Source: Planctobacterium sp047947135 (GTDB lineage Bacteria > Pseudomonadota > Gammaproteobacteria > Enterobacterales > Alteromonadaceae). From it: DNA of 64,000 bases. This document shows, piece by piece, positions 26,346 to 35,025 of this stretch. The stretch covers positions 4,526,001 to 4,590,000 of the forward strand of contig CP170457.1 of the NCBI GenBank assembly GCA_047947135.1, written 5' to 3'. The position numbers were made by a program, and so were the translations under genes. The notes below the pieces were generated by a model. That model was not told the DNA's origin and searched no databases. It was given only the letters and a program-made list of their open reading frames with translations. Every line of letters begins with the position of its first letter. The first letter of the stretch is position 1.

Positions 26346-27487
26346 ATTTCGAATTCATTACCAGTAACAAATTTTGGCTGCCAGATGCCATCGACTTTCT
26401 CGAACAAATCTTTGTTAGCATATCGATCCAGTACCGCATCGAACTCTTCCTGAGTCATTTGATAATAATCAAGATACATTTCAATAAAGTCATATGGATA
26501 TTGATTGTCATACGCTCTGACAAGGTTAAGGGCCTGATCTCGCGTCATTGCTCCACGCCTGATTTCAATACCCGCATCTTGTGTCGCTCTGCCGAACCCA
26601 AACTTCAGATACATCAGGTAAGCATGCAATGAGTAAAGAGCCTGATCATTTTGGGCAAAGTTTGTAAAGGTGCCAGCAGTTCCTTCTTCTTTCTCTTTTA
26701 AGCCACAATGCTCTTTTGCAACAACGTAATTGCGATAGGAATCCCAGTTTTCATAATAAGACCAGTGAGTAAATGCAAGCTCATGATGCTGCACCTGCTC
26801 TTCTGTGGGAAAGCGCCAGAAAGCAAGATCACCCTCGCTAACATCAGGATCACCTTGCACAATGTCTAAAACCTTCTCATATCCACCTTCAAAATAAACA
26901 CGCTTCATGTATTCGATATCATACAATGGATCATGCTTACTTTCCGTCGAACCGCCGTATTCAACTTCACCGTCCTCACCATAAAAAATGAGTGGTATGT
27001 TAAAGTTCATAGCTGTTTGAATTACCGCGGTTTTAATCGCAATTAACCAACCGTAATACGGAAATCCTTTCTCAATAAAACCATGTTTATTGAGTTTTTG
27101 CATGACCTTAGCATTTGGAGAAATATGAATATGATTGAATCCTGATTGGATGAAATTAATCAGATTCTCATCACCTATCGCTAAAGATAAAGCAGGTCTC
27201 ACGGTAATCGCCAGTGGATTCATACCATATTTGTGTTTCAGCATATAAGCCACATAGGACCCATCTTTGCCGCCACTAACGGGTACAACACAGTCAAAAC
27301 CATTGCCATTCTTAGAACGATAACGATCCAGAAGCTCTGTCAATTTTTCTTCTCGAGGCTTCCAATCCATGGTCTTTTTCTCTTCAGACCAAACACAGGC
27401 GTTGCACCAACCTTTATCGTCAAACCCGATTCTGGGACGTGTTGACATATTTAGACAATTATTGCACCAGAATATTTTTTCGCTCAT
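26342..27487 (-). CDS. N-acetyl sugar amidotransferase (WbpG/PseA/LegX-like)
   Basis: A 381-residue PP-loop ATPase expected to activate an acetamido group on a sugar and replace its oxygen with ammonia, giving an acetamidino (Am) group. Two CxxC pairs near the N-terminus (C8/C11 and C28/C31) probably bind zinc. The PP-loop is 'PVSGGKDGS' (S71-D75). The conserved 'FYGEDGEVEYGGS' is typical of the family. The HisH- and HisF-like subunits follow directly. Because the cluster makes a legionaminic-acid-type sugar, a Leg5Am7Ac-like product is plausible. A ManNAc-type target, as in Pseudomonas aeruginosa WbpG, is the alternative. Confidence 0.88.
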   Translation of the reverse strand: MSEKIFWCNNCLNMSTRPRIGFDDKGWCNACVWSEEKKTMDWKPREEKLTELLDRYRSKNGNGFDCVVPVSGGKDGSYVAYMLKHKYGMNPLAITVRPALSLAIGDENLINFIQSGFNHIHISPNAKVMQKLNKHGFIEKGFPYYGWLIAIKTAVIQTAMNFNIPLIFYGEDGEVEYGGSTESKHDPLYDIEYMKRVYFEGGYEKVLDIVQGDPDVSEGDLAFWRFPTEEQVQHHELAFTHWSYYENWDSYRNYVVAKEHCGLKEKEEGTAGTFTNFAQNDQALYSLHAYLMYLKFGFGRATQDAGIEIRRGAMTRDQALNLVRAYDNQYPYDFIEMYLDYYQMTQEEFDAVLDRYANKDLFEKVDGIWQPKFVTGNEFEI

Positions 27488-27504
27488 TCGCAGCTCTCCA
27501 AAAA

Positions 27505-28248
27505 CTATAGGGAAAATCCATCATCGACCAGTATATTTTGCCCGTTTATATATCTGGCTTGTGGAGAAAGTAAAAATACTATTGTATCTATAACATCTTC
27601 GACATCCAGCATTCCTTTGCCTAAAGTACAGGCGCGATATTTGTCCAGGAATGGTTCTGGTTGCCCATCTTTTATGCCACCGGGACTGACACTGTTAACT
27701 CTGAAGCGACTATCATTTACGTATGCTGCAACATATTTATTCAAATGAATAACCGCAGACTTAATTGCTGCATACTCAACAGGCATAGTCATAGAGGTGC
27801 CATTGTACACTGAAAAATCCGGCGCAACGACTCCATATATGGATGCAACATTAACAAGACTAAACTGCGTACTATGTTGCTTAAAATATTTCGCACATTG
27901 TTGTGCAAATAAAAAACTTGAACCCAAATGTAAAGAGACATTTTCGTTAAAGCTACTTAAAGAAACATCGTAAAAATGCGCACCGTAAGATTGGTTTCTT
28001 GGGTAACTACAATTTACAGCACCAGTCAATCCCTCTTGTTCACCGAAAAAAGTTATGACTTGCTCTTCATCGGTCAGGTTAACAGCTTGCAAAGATAGTT
28101 TGCCTGAATCAATTTCCTTCTCGAACGAATCTTTCAGGCATTGTTCATTGATATCAACAGCAATGACTGAGTCATTTTGGGCGCATAAGGCCCTCACCAG
28201 ACTCTTTCCTAAGAGACCTGCGGCCCCCCCTACAACAATCTTACCCAT
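27505..28248 (-). CDS. Short-chain dehydrogenase/reductase, PtmA-like
   Basis: A 247-residue SDR with NAD(P)-binding 'KIVVGGAAGLLGKSLVRAL', 'NVASIYGVVAP' with the catalytic Ser, 'YAAIKSAVIHL' with the Tyr and Lys (YxxxK), and 'RVNSVSPGGI'. Campylobacter ptmA, in the GDP-linked legionaminic acid pathway, is an SDR in the same neighbourhood of legF/ptmE/ptmF, which supports the call. The ATG at 28248 was chosen; GTG codons at 28257 and 28260 are alternatives. It overlaps the legF stop by 8 nt. Confidence 0.75.
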   Translation of the reverse strand: MGKIVVGGAAGLLGKSLVRALCAQNDSVIAVDINEQCLKDSFEKEIDSGKLSLQAVNLTDEEQVITFFGEQEGLTGAVNCSYPRNQSYGAHFYDVSLSSFNENVSLHLGSSFLFAQQCAKYFKQHSTQFSLVNVASIYGVVAPDFSVYNGTSMTMPVEYAAIKSAVIHLNKYVAAYVNDSRFRVNSVSPGGIKDGQPEPFLDKYRACTLGKGMLDVEDVIDTIVFLLSPQARYINGQNILVDDGFSL

Positions 28249-28966
28249 TATTTTCACCACGTCCTTTTTGCGTAGATAATATAGCTTCGGCTAACTTAAA
28301 ATCATAAATATCATCAATATCTACCGCTCTATGCTTCGGCACTTCAATACTAACGACCTTGCCAGCAAACAAATGCCCCTCTTTCAATACGAACTGCGGT
28401 GTTGTCACATATGCTACTGTCGTGATGTCGTATACAACAGGGACATCTTGACGACGATTTAGCTTCTGACCGCCATCAATGACTAATTCCGTTAAACCAT
28501 TCTCTTGTATTTTCACCATATTGAAATAGGGACTTCTGGCGGCCTCAGTAACAGATATGCAAACATCCCCTTGCCCCTCATGAAATTTTTCAAGGGCATT
28601 CTCAACATCCTGCAATTCTCTTAACGGACTGGTCACTGGCAAACTGACGAACAGTTCAAAAGCCCCGTCATTTTCGATTACCCAGTTAATTGCATGTCTC
28701 CACGCCATCCATTCAGGACTTTTATCTTGTGCCAGCTCATTGGGTCGCATGATTACTTTCGCGCCAGCATCAGCAGCGATTTTTGCTATTTCCAAAGAAT
28801 CAGTGGAGACGTACACCGCACTTATTTGACTGGATTGTTTTGCCACCTCTATGGCATAGCAAATCATTGGTTTTCCGCAAAGAGGCTTTATATTCTTACC
28901 CGGCAATCCCTTTGAACCACCTCGAGCAAAAATAAATGCATGAGTTTTTTTATTATTTAAATTCAT
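28241..28966 (-). CDS. legF: CMP-legionaminic (nonulosonic) acid synthetase
   Basis: A 241-residue acylneuraminate cytidylyltransferase that couples the nonulosonic acid to CMP. The N-terminal 'FIFARGGSKGLPGKNIKPLC' is the CTP-binding signature. 'VYVSTDSLEIAKIAADAGA' and 'FVSLPVTSPLRELQDVENAL' are conserved for the family, and 'HRAVDIDDIYDF' holds the metal-binding Asp residues. It belongs to a block with legI, legG, legH and ptm-like genes, so legionaminic acid is preferred over sialic acid or pseudaminic acid. The specificity cannot be proved from sequence alone. Confidence 0.88.
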   Translation of the reverse strand: MNLNNKKTHAFIFARGGSKGLPGKNIKPLCGKPMICYAIEVAKQSSQISAVYVSTDSLEIAKIAADAGAKVIMRPNELAQDKSPEWMAWRHAINWVIENDGAFELFVSLPVTSPLRELQDVENALEKFHEGQGDVCISVTEAARSPYFNMVKIQENGLTELVIDGGQKLNRRQDVPVVYDITTVAYVTTPQFVLKEGHLFAGKVVSIEVPKHRAVDIDDIYDFKLAEAILSTQKGRGENNG

Positions 28967-29930
28967 GATGGTAAGACTTTATTTTATCTATTAATTTTAC
29001 AGTTTTACCAGCTTCAGCAATCGATACCATTTCAGTTTCACTTCCCTGCATCGACTCTACGAATCTACTTAGCATTTCAAGATACATTCCGTTTTTATTC
29101 CAGGATGGCTCGCTGTAAATGACTTCATCACCAATTCCATTTCTAACGGTGATACTATTTGCAATTAGGTCGCATTCTATTCGACATTTTTCAGTAATAA
29201 CAATGCATTTTCTCGTTGCCTGCTTTTGAATAAAATCCAGATGTGCGACCACCGTCACATTGGAGTCTGATTTAAGAAACAGATCAACCACTTGCTCAAC
29301 TGCTATATCCAGCTCATCAGTTGCCCGCAGCTCCGAATACATCAAGCTTAAATCGCCAAATAGCCAGTTGGCATAGTCAAGCTCATGACTAAGCTCCAAC
29401 AAAGCCCCCCCTCCAAGTTTCTTCGAGCCTGAAACTGAGCATCGGTAATCAGTACCGTTACGCCAGTCTGGCAGGTACTGTCCAACTTCTATATGAGCAT
29501 TATAAACATTGCCAAACTCTGCACTTTCCAGCATTTTCTTAAGCATTTTCAAACACGGTAAAAAGCGTAAGCAATAGGCCACAGAACAAAGGGTGTCGCT
29601 TTCAGAAGCCGCGTGAACTAATCTCAGTAGATGTTGCTCATTGTGTGTAACAGGTTTTTCAACAAGGACTGGGATATGACTTTCTAGTAAAGGAATAGCA
29701 TGGTCTGCATGAAAACTGGCCGGTGAAGCAACCACCACGAAATCAGGCACTTCCGATATTAGCGCACTCATATCAACAACAATTTTATCCGCATCGGAAA
29801 TCGGCTGCTCAGGAATTCGCCCGCTTGCAGACATTGCAATAATCAGAGCATCAGGATACAACTGCCTGAGATTCTGTCGATGACGAGTTGATATATTTCC
29901 AAGCCCAATCACCGCGACACATTTTATCAT
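28953..29930 (-). CDS. Gfo/Idh/MocA-family oxidoreductase, PtmF-like
   Basis: A 325-residue NAD(P)-dependent oxidoreductase with 'VAVIGLGNISTRHRQNL', 'DFVVVASPASFHADH' and the EKP motif in 'IPVLVEKPVTHNEQ', then 'GGGALLELSHELDY' with the His and Asp of the second domain. It lies between the CBS-nucleotidyltransferase (4-nt overlap) and legF (14-nt overlap), the place held by ptmF in Campylobacter. It probably acts early in supply of the GDP-linked precursor, but the exact reaction is inferred. Confidence 0.78.
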   Translation of the reverse strand: MIKCVAVIGLGNISTRHRQNLRQLYPDALIIAMSASGRIPEQPISDADKIVVDMSALISEVPDFVVVASPASFHADHAIPLLESHIPVLVEKPVTHNEQHLLRLVHAASESDTLCSVAYCLRFLPCLKMLKKMLESAEFGNVYNAHIEVGQYLPDWRNGTDYRCSVSGSKKLGGGALLELSHELDYANWLFGDLSLMYSELRATDELDIAVEQVVDLFLKSDSNVTVVAHLDFIQKQATRKCIVITEKCRIECDLIANSITVRNGIGDEVIYSEPSWNKNGMYLEMLSRFVESMQGSETEMVSIAEAGKTVKLIDKIKSYHHEFK

Positions 29931-30985
29931 TCCCCAATCCTTAGGGAGCGAATATCTACCTGAGCTCTTTTATAATCATCCAGGCGACCAATATCTAACC
30001 AATATTCATGCACTGGAAACATCTTAACTGCGCCATTACATGAAATTTTTTGTTCAATAAGGTCAGGCATATCAATCACCTGCCCCCGATATATATTTTT
30101 CGCCACAGCCTGATTGACAACATATATCCCTGCATTTACAAAGTATCGATGAATTGGTTTTTCCGTTAACGCGACAATATCATCTTCATTGTTTTCTATG
30201 ACGCCATAGGGTACTTGATACTCAAATTCTCTAACGCAAACCGAAAGGTCCGCTTTCGTCTCGTTGTGAAAATCGAGTAATCGCAAAAAATCAACGTTAG
30301 TTAACACATCGCCGTTCATCATTACTATGGGTAAATCCGGCATGTCATCCGGTAGTAACCCCAGAGCCCCACCGGTACCCAATGGGCTATCTTCATGAAC
30401 ATATTGAATATTCACGCCCCAAGTGCTTCCATCACCAAAATGCTGCTCTATTTGCTCTGCCATATAATGAGTGGAGATGAAAAAGTTAACAAACCCCATA
30501 CGACTGAAACTGGTCAATACTGTTTCCAGGATAGGCTTCTCGCCAACGACCAGCATAGGCTTAGGACAATTATCCGTTAGCGGACGCAATCGTTTGCCAA
30601 AACCACCAGCCATTAAAAATACGGGGTTTTCCAATTTTGGACGAAGCAGTGCATCATGGAGTGTTTCCAGATCGACCAGGAAACCATTTTCAACAATAGG
30701 AATAGCAAGAATATCTTTCTCTTCCATGATTTCTACAAGCTCTTTACGACTCTCCTGCCTGGAAGCAGTCAAGGGGCTTTGATTCATAATCTCAGCGACC
30801 TTGCTTGTTAGCGAGATATCCCGCAGCAACCCTCGTCTTACATCGCCATCCGTGACCATTCCCAATAGCTTGCCATGTTCATCTGCAACTAACGCTACTC
30901 TAAGCGCTTCATCGTTGATGATTTTTAATGCTTCCTTAATCGTACTATCAGGCCCGATTACCACATTTTTCCAACAATGGCTCAT
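29927..30985 (-). CDS. CBS-domain sugar nucleotidyltransferase (PtmE-like, GlcN-1-P guanylyltransferase)
   Basis: A 352-residue two-part protein. Residues 1-115 are a pair of CBS domains ('DSTIKEALKIINDEALRVAL', 'GMVTDGDVRRG'). Residues 121-350 are a nucleotidyltransferase with 'FLMAGGFGKRLRPLTDNCPK' and 'MNGDVLTNVDF'. In Campylobacter, PtmE makes GDP-glucosamine for legionaminic acid, which sets that pathway apart from the UDP-linked pseudaminic acid route. The CBS pair suggests control by an adenylate or other nucleotide. It starts close after legH with an AGGA box. Confidence 0.87.
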   Translation of the reverse strand: MSHCWKNVVIGPDSTIKEALKIINDEALRVALVADEHGKLLGMVTDGDVRRGLLRDISLTSKVAEIMNQSPLTASRQESRKELVEIMEEKDILAIPIVENGFLVDLETLHDALLRPKLENPVFLMAGGFGKRLRPLTDNCPKPMLVVGEKPILETVLTSFSRMGFVNFFISTHYMAEQIEQHFGDGSTWGVNIQYVHEDSPLGTGGALGLLPDDMPDLPIVMMNGDVLTNVDFLRLLDFHNETKADLSVCVREFEYQVPYGVIENNEDDIVALTEKPIHRYFVNAGIYVVNQAVAKNIYRGQVIDMPDLIEQKISCNGAVKMFPVHEYWLDIGRLDDYKRAQVDIRSLRIGE

Positions 30986-30988
30986 TTC

Positions 30989-31630
30989 CTAATCCTTCCA
31001 CTCTTTGATAACAGGTTTGGACGCGTAAACAATATGTGCTGCTGGTACATTTTTATTCACTACTGCACCAGCAGCAATTACCGCCCCTGAACCGATAGTT
31101 AACCCCTGAATTATTGACGCTCCAGTGCCAATATGAACATTATCACCGATAGTTACGCCACCACTAATAGTCGCTCCCGGCGCAATATGACAATGTCGTC
31201 CAATATGAGTGTCATGCTCAATAATAGCGCCAGTATTGAGTATACTGTTGGCCGCAACACGGGCACCACAATTAACAATGACTCCATTCATGGCCTGCAC
31301 ACCAACATCGAGGCTTGCATAACTTGAAATGTTAGCTCCCTTCGCAATAACTGATTTAAAATCAAAACCTGCTTCGGAAAATTTGATAAATAACGTTTTC
31401 CGCAGTGCTTGGCCGGGTAGCATTCCAACACCGTTAATCAGACATGGCCGCTCGGAATCAAGTTCGAGTAACGTATCATCCGTCAAGTAGGCTAATTTCC
31501 CCAATATAGGGTGTTCAGTGACTTCCTCATGGTTGACATACCCTGACAAAGGATCTCCATTGGCGAGCAAAATATCAGCCAGAACCGAGGCATGCCCACC
31601 TGCACCAAGAATATATGTACTACTATTCAA
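30989..31630 (-). CDS. legH: Nonulosonic-acid-pathway N-acetyltransferase (LegH/NeuD-like)
   Basis: A 213-residue left-handed beta-helix acetyltransferase. The N-terminus 'TYILGAGGHASVLADIL' forms the nucleotide-sugar-binding part, and residues ~105-205 carry hexapeptide repeats including 'IGRHCHIAPGATISGGVTIG' and 'IGTGASIIQGLTIGSGAVIA'. 'GAIIEHDTHIGRHCHIAPG' supplies the likely catalytic His. In the leg pathway it would acetylate the 4-amino group made by LegC. It overlaps legI by 8 nt. Confidence 0.82.
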   Translation of the reverse strand: MNSSTYILGAGGHASVLADILLANGDPLSGYVNHEEVTEHPILGKLAYLTDDTLLELDSERPCLINGVGMLPGQALRKTLFIKFSEAGFDFKSVIAKGANISSYASLDVGVQAMNGVIVNCGARVAANSILNTGAIIEHDTHIGRHCHIAPGATISGGVTIGDNVHIGTGASIIQGLTIGSGAVIAAGAVVNKNVPAAHIVYASKPVIKEWKD

Positions 31631-32696
31631 GGATCAAATCTCCAGCTTTGTAATCTCTGCTGGCCGTTTTCCCCGTTAAGTCCCAAAAAGTCGCAGGAGA
31701 CATACCATTTCCAGGTCGGCGAATATCGATATTTGCACTATCGAATATTTCACCTCTCGCAATATTCTTAGCCGCAATCAAACTTTTACGAGCCACAGCC
31801 TTATTCTTTACTTCCGACGGTCTGGGACCTTTGATGCCATCGCCTAATGCTCGTTCGACACGTCGTATAGATTGGACCATCTCAGTTAATTCATCGGGTT
31901 CCAGTGAGGCTTTATGGTCAGGCCCAGGTAAAGTTCGACTCAATGTGAAGTGTTTTTCTATCACTTTCGCACCTCGGGCGACCGCAGCGACCGGAATAGT
32001 GATGCCCTCACTGTGGTCTGAATAACCGACTGTTAAGCGGAAGGCTTCTGCTATAGTATCCATAGCTTGCAAATTAATATCTTCCATGGGCGCAGGATAT
32101 TCAGTTGTGCAATGTAATATGGTAACTCTCTGTTTCAAAGCAGATTTACCTTCTTCTGAAAAATAAGCTTCCTGAAATGCGGCCAGAGAGGGTTTGTCTC
32201 CAGATTCACATACCATACCAAATGCAATAGTCGCTAATGCATTTTCAATTTCGGTAAGATTGGCCATTCCAGTAGAAACAATCAATTCTTTGCCAAGTTG
32301 GGCATGCTCTAAAACCAGAGGGAGGTTGGTAATATCGCCAGATGGTATCTTTAATCTGGTTATCCCAAGCTCTCGTGTCAAAAATCTTAAACTTTCACTG
32401 TCAAATGCAGTAGACAGAAATTCTACACCTTTATTTTGACAATAATCCACCAACTGATGATGAGTGTCATAGCTTAATTCGAGTCGACTTAACATCGCCA
32501 ATTGAGATTCTTTTATGCCCGTGTTGGTCTGTTGATAATCTGCCTGTTGTGCTGAAGCCGTCACTAGTTTGTTTGCTTTGAAAGTCTGAAACTTAACGAT
32601 ATCCGCTCCTGAGGAAACTGCGGCATCAACTAATTGAAATGCCATCTCTTCGTTACCGTTATGATTTACACCGGCCTCGGCTATCACTAATGTCAT
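31623..32696 (-). CDS. legI: Legionaminic acid synthase (NeuB family)
   Basis: A 357-residue synthase that condenses a six-carbon amino sugar with phosphoenolpyruvate to give the nine-carbon nonulosonic acid. The NeuB signature 'VIAEAGVNHNG' opens the TIM barrel, followed by 'VKFQTFKANKLV', 'IPSGDITNLPLV', 'LHCTTEYPAP' and 'VGYSDHSEGI'. A C-terminal SAF antifreeze-like domain ('ARKSLIAAKNIARGEIF...') is present. The ATG at 32696 overlaps the legG stop by 4 nt and has GGGA 6 nt upstream; an ATG at 32708 is possible. Confidence 0.92.
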   Translation of the reverse strand: MTLVIAEAGVNHNGNEEMAFQLVDAAVSSGADIVKFQTFKANKLVTASAQQADYQQTNTGIKESQLAMLSRLELSYDTHHQLVDYCQNKGVEFLSTAFDSESLRFLTRELGITRLKIPSGDITNLPLVLEHAQLGKELIVSTGMANLTEIENALATIAFGMVCESGDKPSLAAFQEAYFSEEGKSALKQRVTILHCTTEYPAPMEDINLQAMDTIAEAFRLTVGYSDHSEGITIPVAAVARGAKVIEKHFTLSRTLPGPDHKASLEPDELTEMVQSIRRVERALGDGIKGPRPSEVKNKAVARKSLIAAKNIARGEIFDSANIDIRRPGNGMSPATFWDLTGKTASRDYKAGDLILE

Positions 32697-33868
32697 GTGT
32701 TTTCCCATTTAATGTCGAAAAATTGCTTGTACACATTAAGCTCATGGTTCTTTAAAAAATTCACTATGGATGCTGATACATTCCCCTGTCCATAGGGGTT
32801 CTTCACTGTATCTAAGGTTTTGCTAAATTCTTTGCTGAGAGCCTTCTGCAAAGCCGCAGAAATTTCTTGTTTACTTTCGCTGCAATTGATGACGCTCGCG
32901 GCCGCTGCTCTACCCGTCTGGCGACTTCCAATATTCACGGTTGGAACGCCAAATGAAGGGACTTCTATGATACCACTCGAAGAATTTCCAATAACTGCCG
33001 CCGCGTGTTTCACAGCACTTAAATAGCGCTGTTGTCCGAGTGAAGCTGTAAGAAAGACCTTTTGGCGATTCTCAGCGGCAAAAAGGCGTAACTTTTTAAT
33101 GATGCCATGACCACCGTCATCAGCATTCGGATAGGTGATAATTACCTGATGGTCCTGAAACTGAGACAATGCAAAAATCAAATTATCAATTGCTTCAAGG
33201 GGAGACTCATCCGCCAGAGTCACTGGATGGTAGGTCACTAAAAAATATGGCTGGTGAAGGGGGAAATCTATAGATTTAGCCAACTCAGGGACAGTGAAAA
33301 ACTGACTGCGATGAATATGGTCCAGTCCAATTGCTCCCACGTCAAAAACCCGTTCTGGACTTTCACCCAATTGTATAACCCTGTTCCGGTGCTCTGAATT
33401 TGACGTGAAATGATAATGGCTCAATTTGGTAATAGCGTGTCGAATGGCGTCGTCATAAGCGCCTTCGGTAATTTCACCACCATGTATATGCAATAAGGGG
33501 ATTTTCATGATCATGGCTGTTTGTGCCATTGCCAGCGCTTCAAACCTGTCGCCCAATAACACCATTGCATCGGGTTTTAAACGCGCCAAAGCATCCGCAT
33601 ACCCAATAGTGGCCAACCCCATTGACTTTACCGTTCCTGTTGCTGTATCCGAAGATAGCAACATATCCACTTCCGCTGCAATTTCAAAGCCATCTTTCTG
33701 AATCTGACTAATGGTGTTACCAAAGTGCGGTGACAAGTGCGTGCCTGAAACTATTAATTGCAGCTCTAACACTTCATCAGCAGCAATATCTTTTAGCACC
33801 CAATACAATAACCCATACTCTGCTCTGGTTCCGGTGAAAACCGCAATTTTTTTAATCATACGCATCAT
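32693..33868 (-). CDS. legG: UDP/GDP-sugar 2-epimerase, hydrolysing (LegG/NeuC-like)
   Basis: A 391-residue hydrolysing epimerase that inverts C2 and releases the nucleotide, giving the free sugar used by LegI. The N-terminus 'IAVFTGTRAEYGLLYWVL' is the NeuC/LegG form, with 'VLLGDRFEALAMAQTAMIM', 'HIHGGEITEGAYDDAIRHAI', 'YHPVTL' and 'GNSSSGIIEVPSFGVPTVNI' following. ATG at 33868 forms an ATGA overlap with the legC stop. A longer in-frame opening upstream to 33922 lies inside legC and was not used. Confidence 0.9.
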   Translation of the reverse strand: MMRMIKKIAVFTGTRAEYGLLYWVLKDIAADEVLELQLIVSGTHLSPHFGNTISQIQKDGFEIAAEVDMLLSSDTATGTVKSMGLATIGYADALARLKPDAMVLLGDRFEALAMAQTAMIMKIPLLHIHGGEITEGAYDDAIRHAITKLSHYHFTSNSEHRNRVIQLGESPERVFDVGAIGLDHIHRSQFFTVPELAKSIDFPLHQPYFLVTYHPVTLADESPLEAIDNLIFALSQFQDHQVIITYPNADDGGHGIIKKLRLFAAENRQKVFLTASLGQQRYLSAVKHAAAVIGNSSSGIIEVPSFGVPTVNIGSRQTGRAAAASVINCSESKQEISAALQKALSKEFSKTLDTVKNPYGQGNVSASIVNFLKNHELNVYKQFFDIKWENT

Positions 33869-35022
33869 GTTCTTAACATTGGAGGAGAGCTCGGTATATT
33901 CACGAGACGATGTTCTAGCCACTCGGAGTTAACCAATGGTCCCCTGAAACATTCTGCGTACATAGGAAGCTTATGCATCAGCTTCCACACTGGTCGCGTC
34001 ATGATACCATTGTCGTTTGTAATACGGAGTAGCCTTTGAGAAGACTCTTTATCCTGACATATCACTGCATTCAACCAATAATTGGATTGGCAATCCTGGG
34101 GTTCTTTGACAAATTGATATTCTGTCTTTTCAAAAAACGCCATGTACTCCTGAGCCAGTTGCCGCTTCTTGCTCAGATATTGCGTCAACGTTTCCATTTG
34201 AGCACAACCAAGAGCGGCGTTCAAATTAGGCAATCGATAATTGAAACCGGGTTCGTCATGGTAAAACTCCCACTCATGAGGAACCTTAGCGGTAGTAGTA
34301 ATGTATCTTGCCCGTTCTCCTGCATCAGGTTCCTGACAGAGCACCATTCCCCCCCCGCCAGTAGTAATGATCTTATTACCATTAAAACTTAATGCGGCAA
34401 AATCCCCAAATGTCCCTGTATGTCGCCCCTTATAGAATGATCCCAGACTTTCCGCAGTATCCTCTACCAGTGTCACCCCCCATTTTTCACATACCGACTG
34501 CACTTCATCCAGCCTGACAGGATGTCCAAATGTATGCATCGGGACTACTGCTTTTATTGGGCTGCGAGTCGACTTATGTACACACTGACCTTCTGCATCT
34601 AATTCTGCATTGTCTTCCAGGTAGGTCTCTAGCGCTGCTGGACATAAACCAAGAGTATCTCTCTCGACATCAACAAACACCGGCTTAGCACCCATGTGGT
34701 ATAGGGCATTGCAGGTAGCTACAAACGTCAAAGCTTGTGTAATTACTAAGTCACCAGGTTTAACACCAGCCAGGTACAATGCCGTATGCAATGCCGCGGT
34801 TCCATTGACCGTCGCTATCGCTTTTGTTGAACCCGTAAAATCTTCTACTTTGCGCTCAAACTCATCAACGTATTTGCCCACACTCGAGACAAAAGTACTT
34901 TCTAGTGTGTCGGCTACATAACTCTTTTCGTTCCCTGCAAACACTGGTGCGTGCAATGGTATAAAGTCGCTGCTGTGATAAACGTCACGTACAAACGCTA
35001 TCAATTGATTTGTTGTACTCAT
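33865..35022 (-). CDS. legC: PLP-dependent sugar aminotransferase (LegC-like, DegT/DnrJ/EryC1 family)
   Basis: A 385-residue aminotransferase that adds the 4-amino group to the keto-deoxy sugar made by LegB. Visible are 'FVSSVGKYVDEFERKVEDFT', 'TVNGTAALHTAL', 'LVEDTAESLGS' with the cofactor-binding Asp, and 'LSFNGNKIITTGGGGM' with the Schiff-base Lys217. The N-terminal 'IPLHAPVFAGNEKSYVADTL' is characteristic of the LegC/PseC-like group. It lies 3 nt after the LegB-type dehydratase, matching the legB-legC order of known clusters. Confidence 0.9.
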   Translation of the reverse strand: MSTTNQLIAFVRDVYHSSDFIPLHAPVFAGNEKSYVADTLESTFVSSVGKYVDEFERKVEDFTGSTKAIATVNGTAALHTALYLAGVKPGDLVITQALTFVATCNALYHMGAKPVFVDVERDTLGLCPAALETYLEDNAELDAEGQCVHKSTRSPIKAVVPMHTFGHPVRLDEVQSVCEKWGVTLVEDTAESLGSFYKGRHTGTFGDFAALSFNGNKIITTGGGGMVLCQEPDAGERARYITTTAKVPHEWEFYHDEPGFNYRLPNLNAALGCAQMETLTQYLSKKRQLAQEYMAFFEKTEYQFVKEPQDCQSNYWLNAVICQDKESSQRLLRITNDNGIMTRPVWKLMHKLPMYAECFRGPLVNSEWLEHRLVNIPSSPPMLRT

Positions 35023-35025
35023 GAG

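Noticed and set aside
25734..27487. Reading the HisH/HisF genes as histidine biosynthesis
   Set aside because: No other his genes are nearby, the PP-loop sugar amidotransferase overlaps them, and the HisF copy lacks the first catalytic Asp.
33868..33922. 18-residue N-terminal extension of LegG
   Set aside because: It lies wholly inside legC; the ATGA overlap at 33868 is the normal arrangement and the family begins at 'IAVFTGTRAEYG'.
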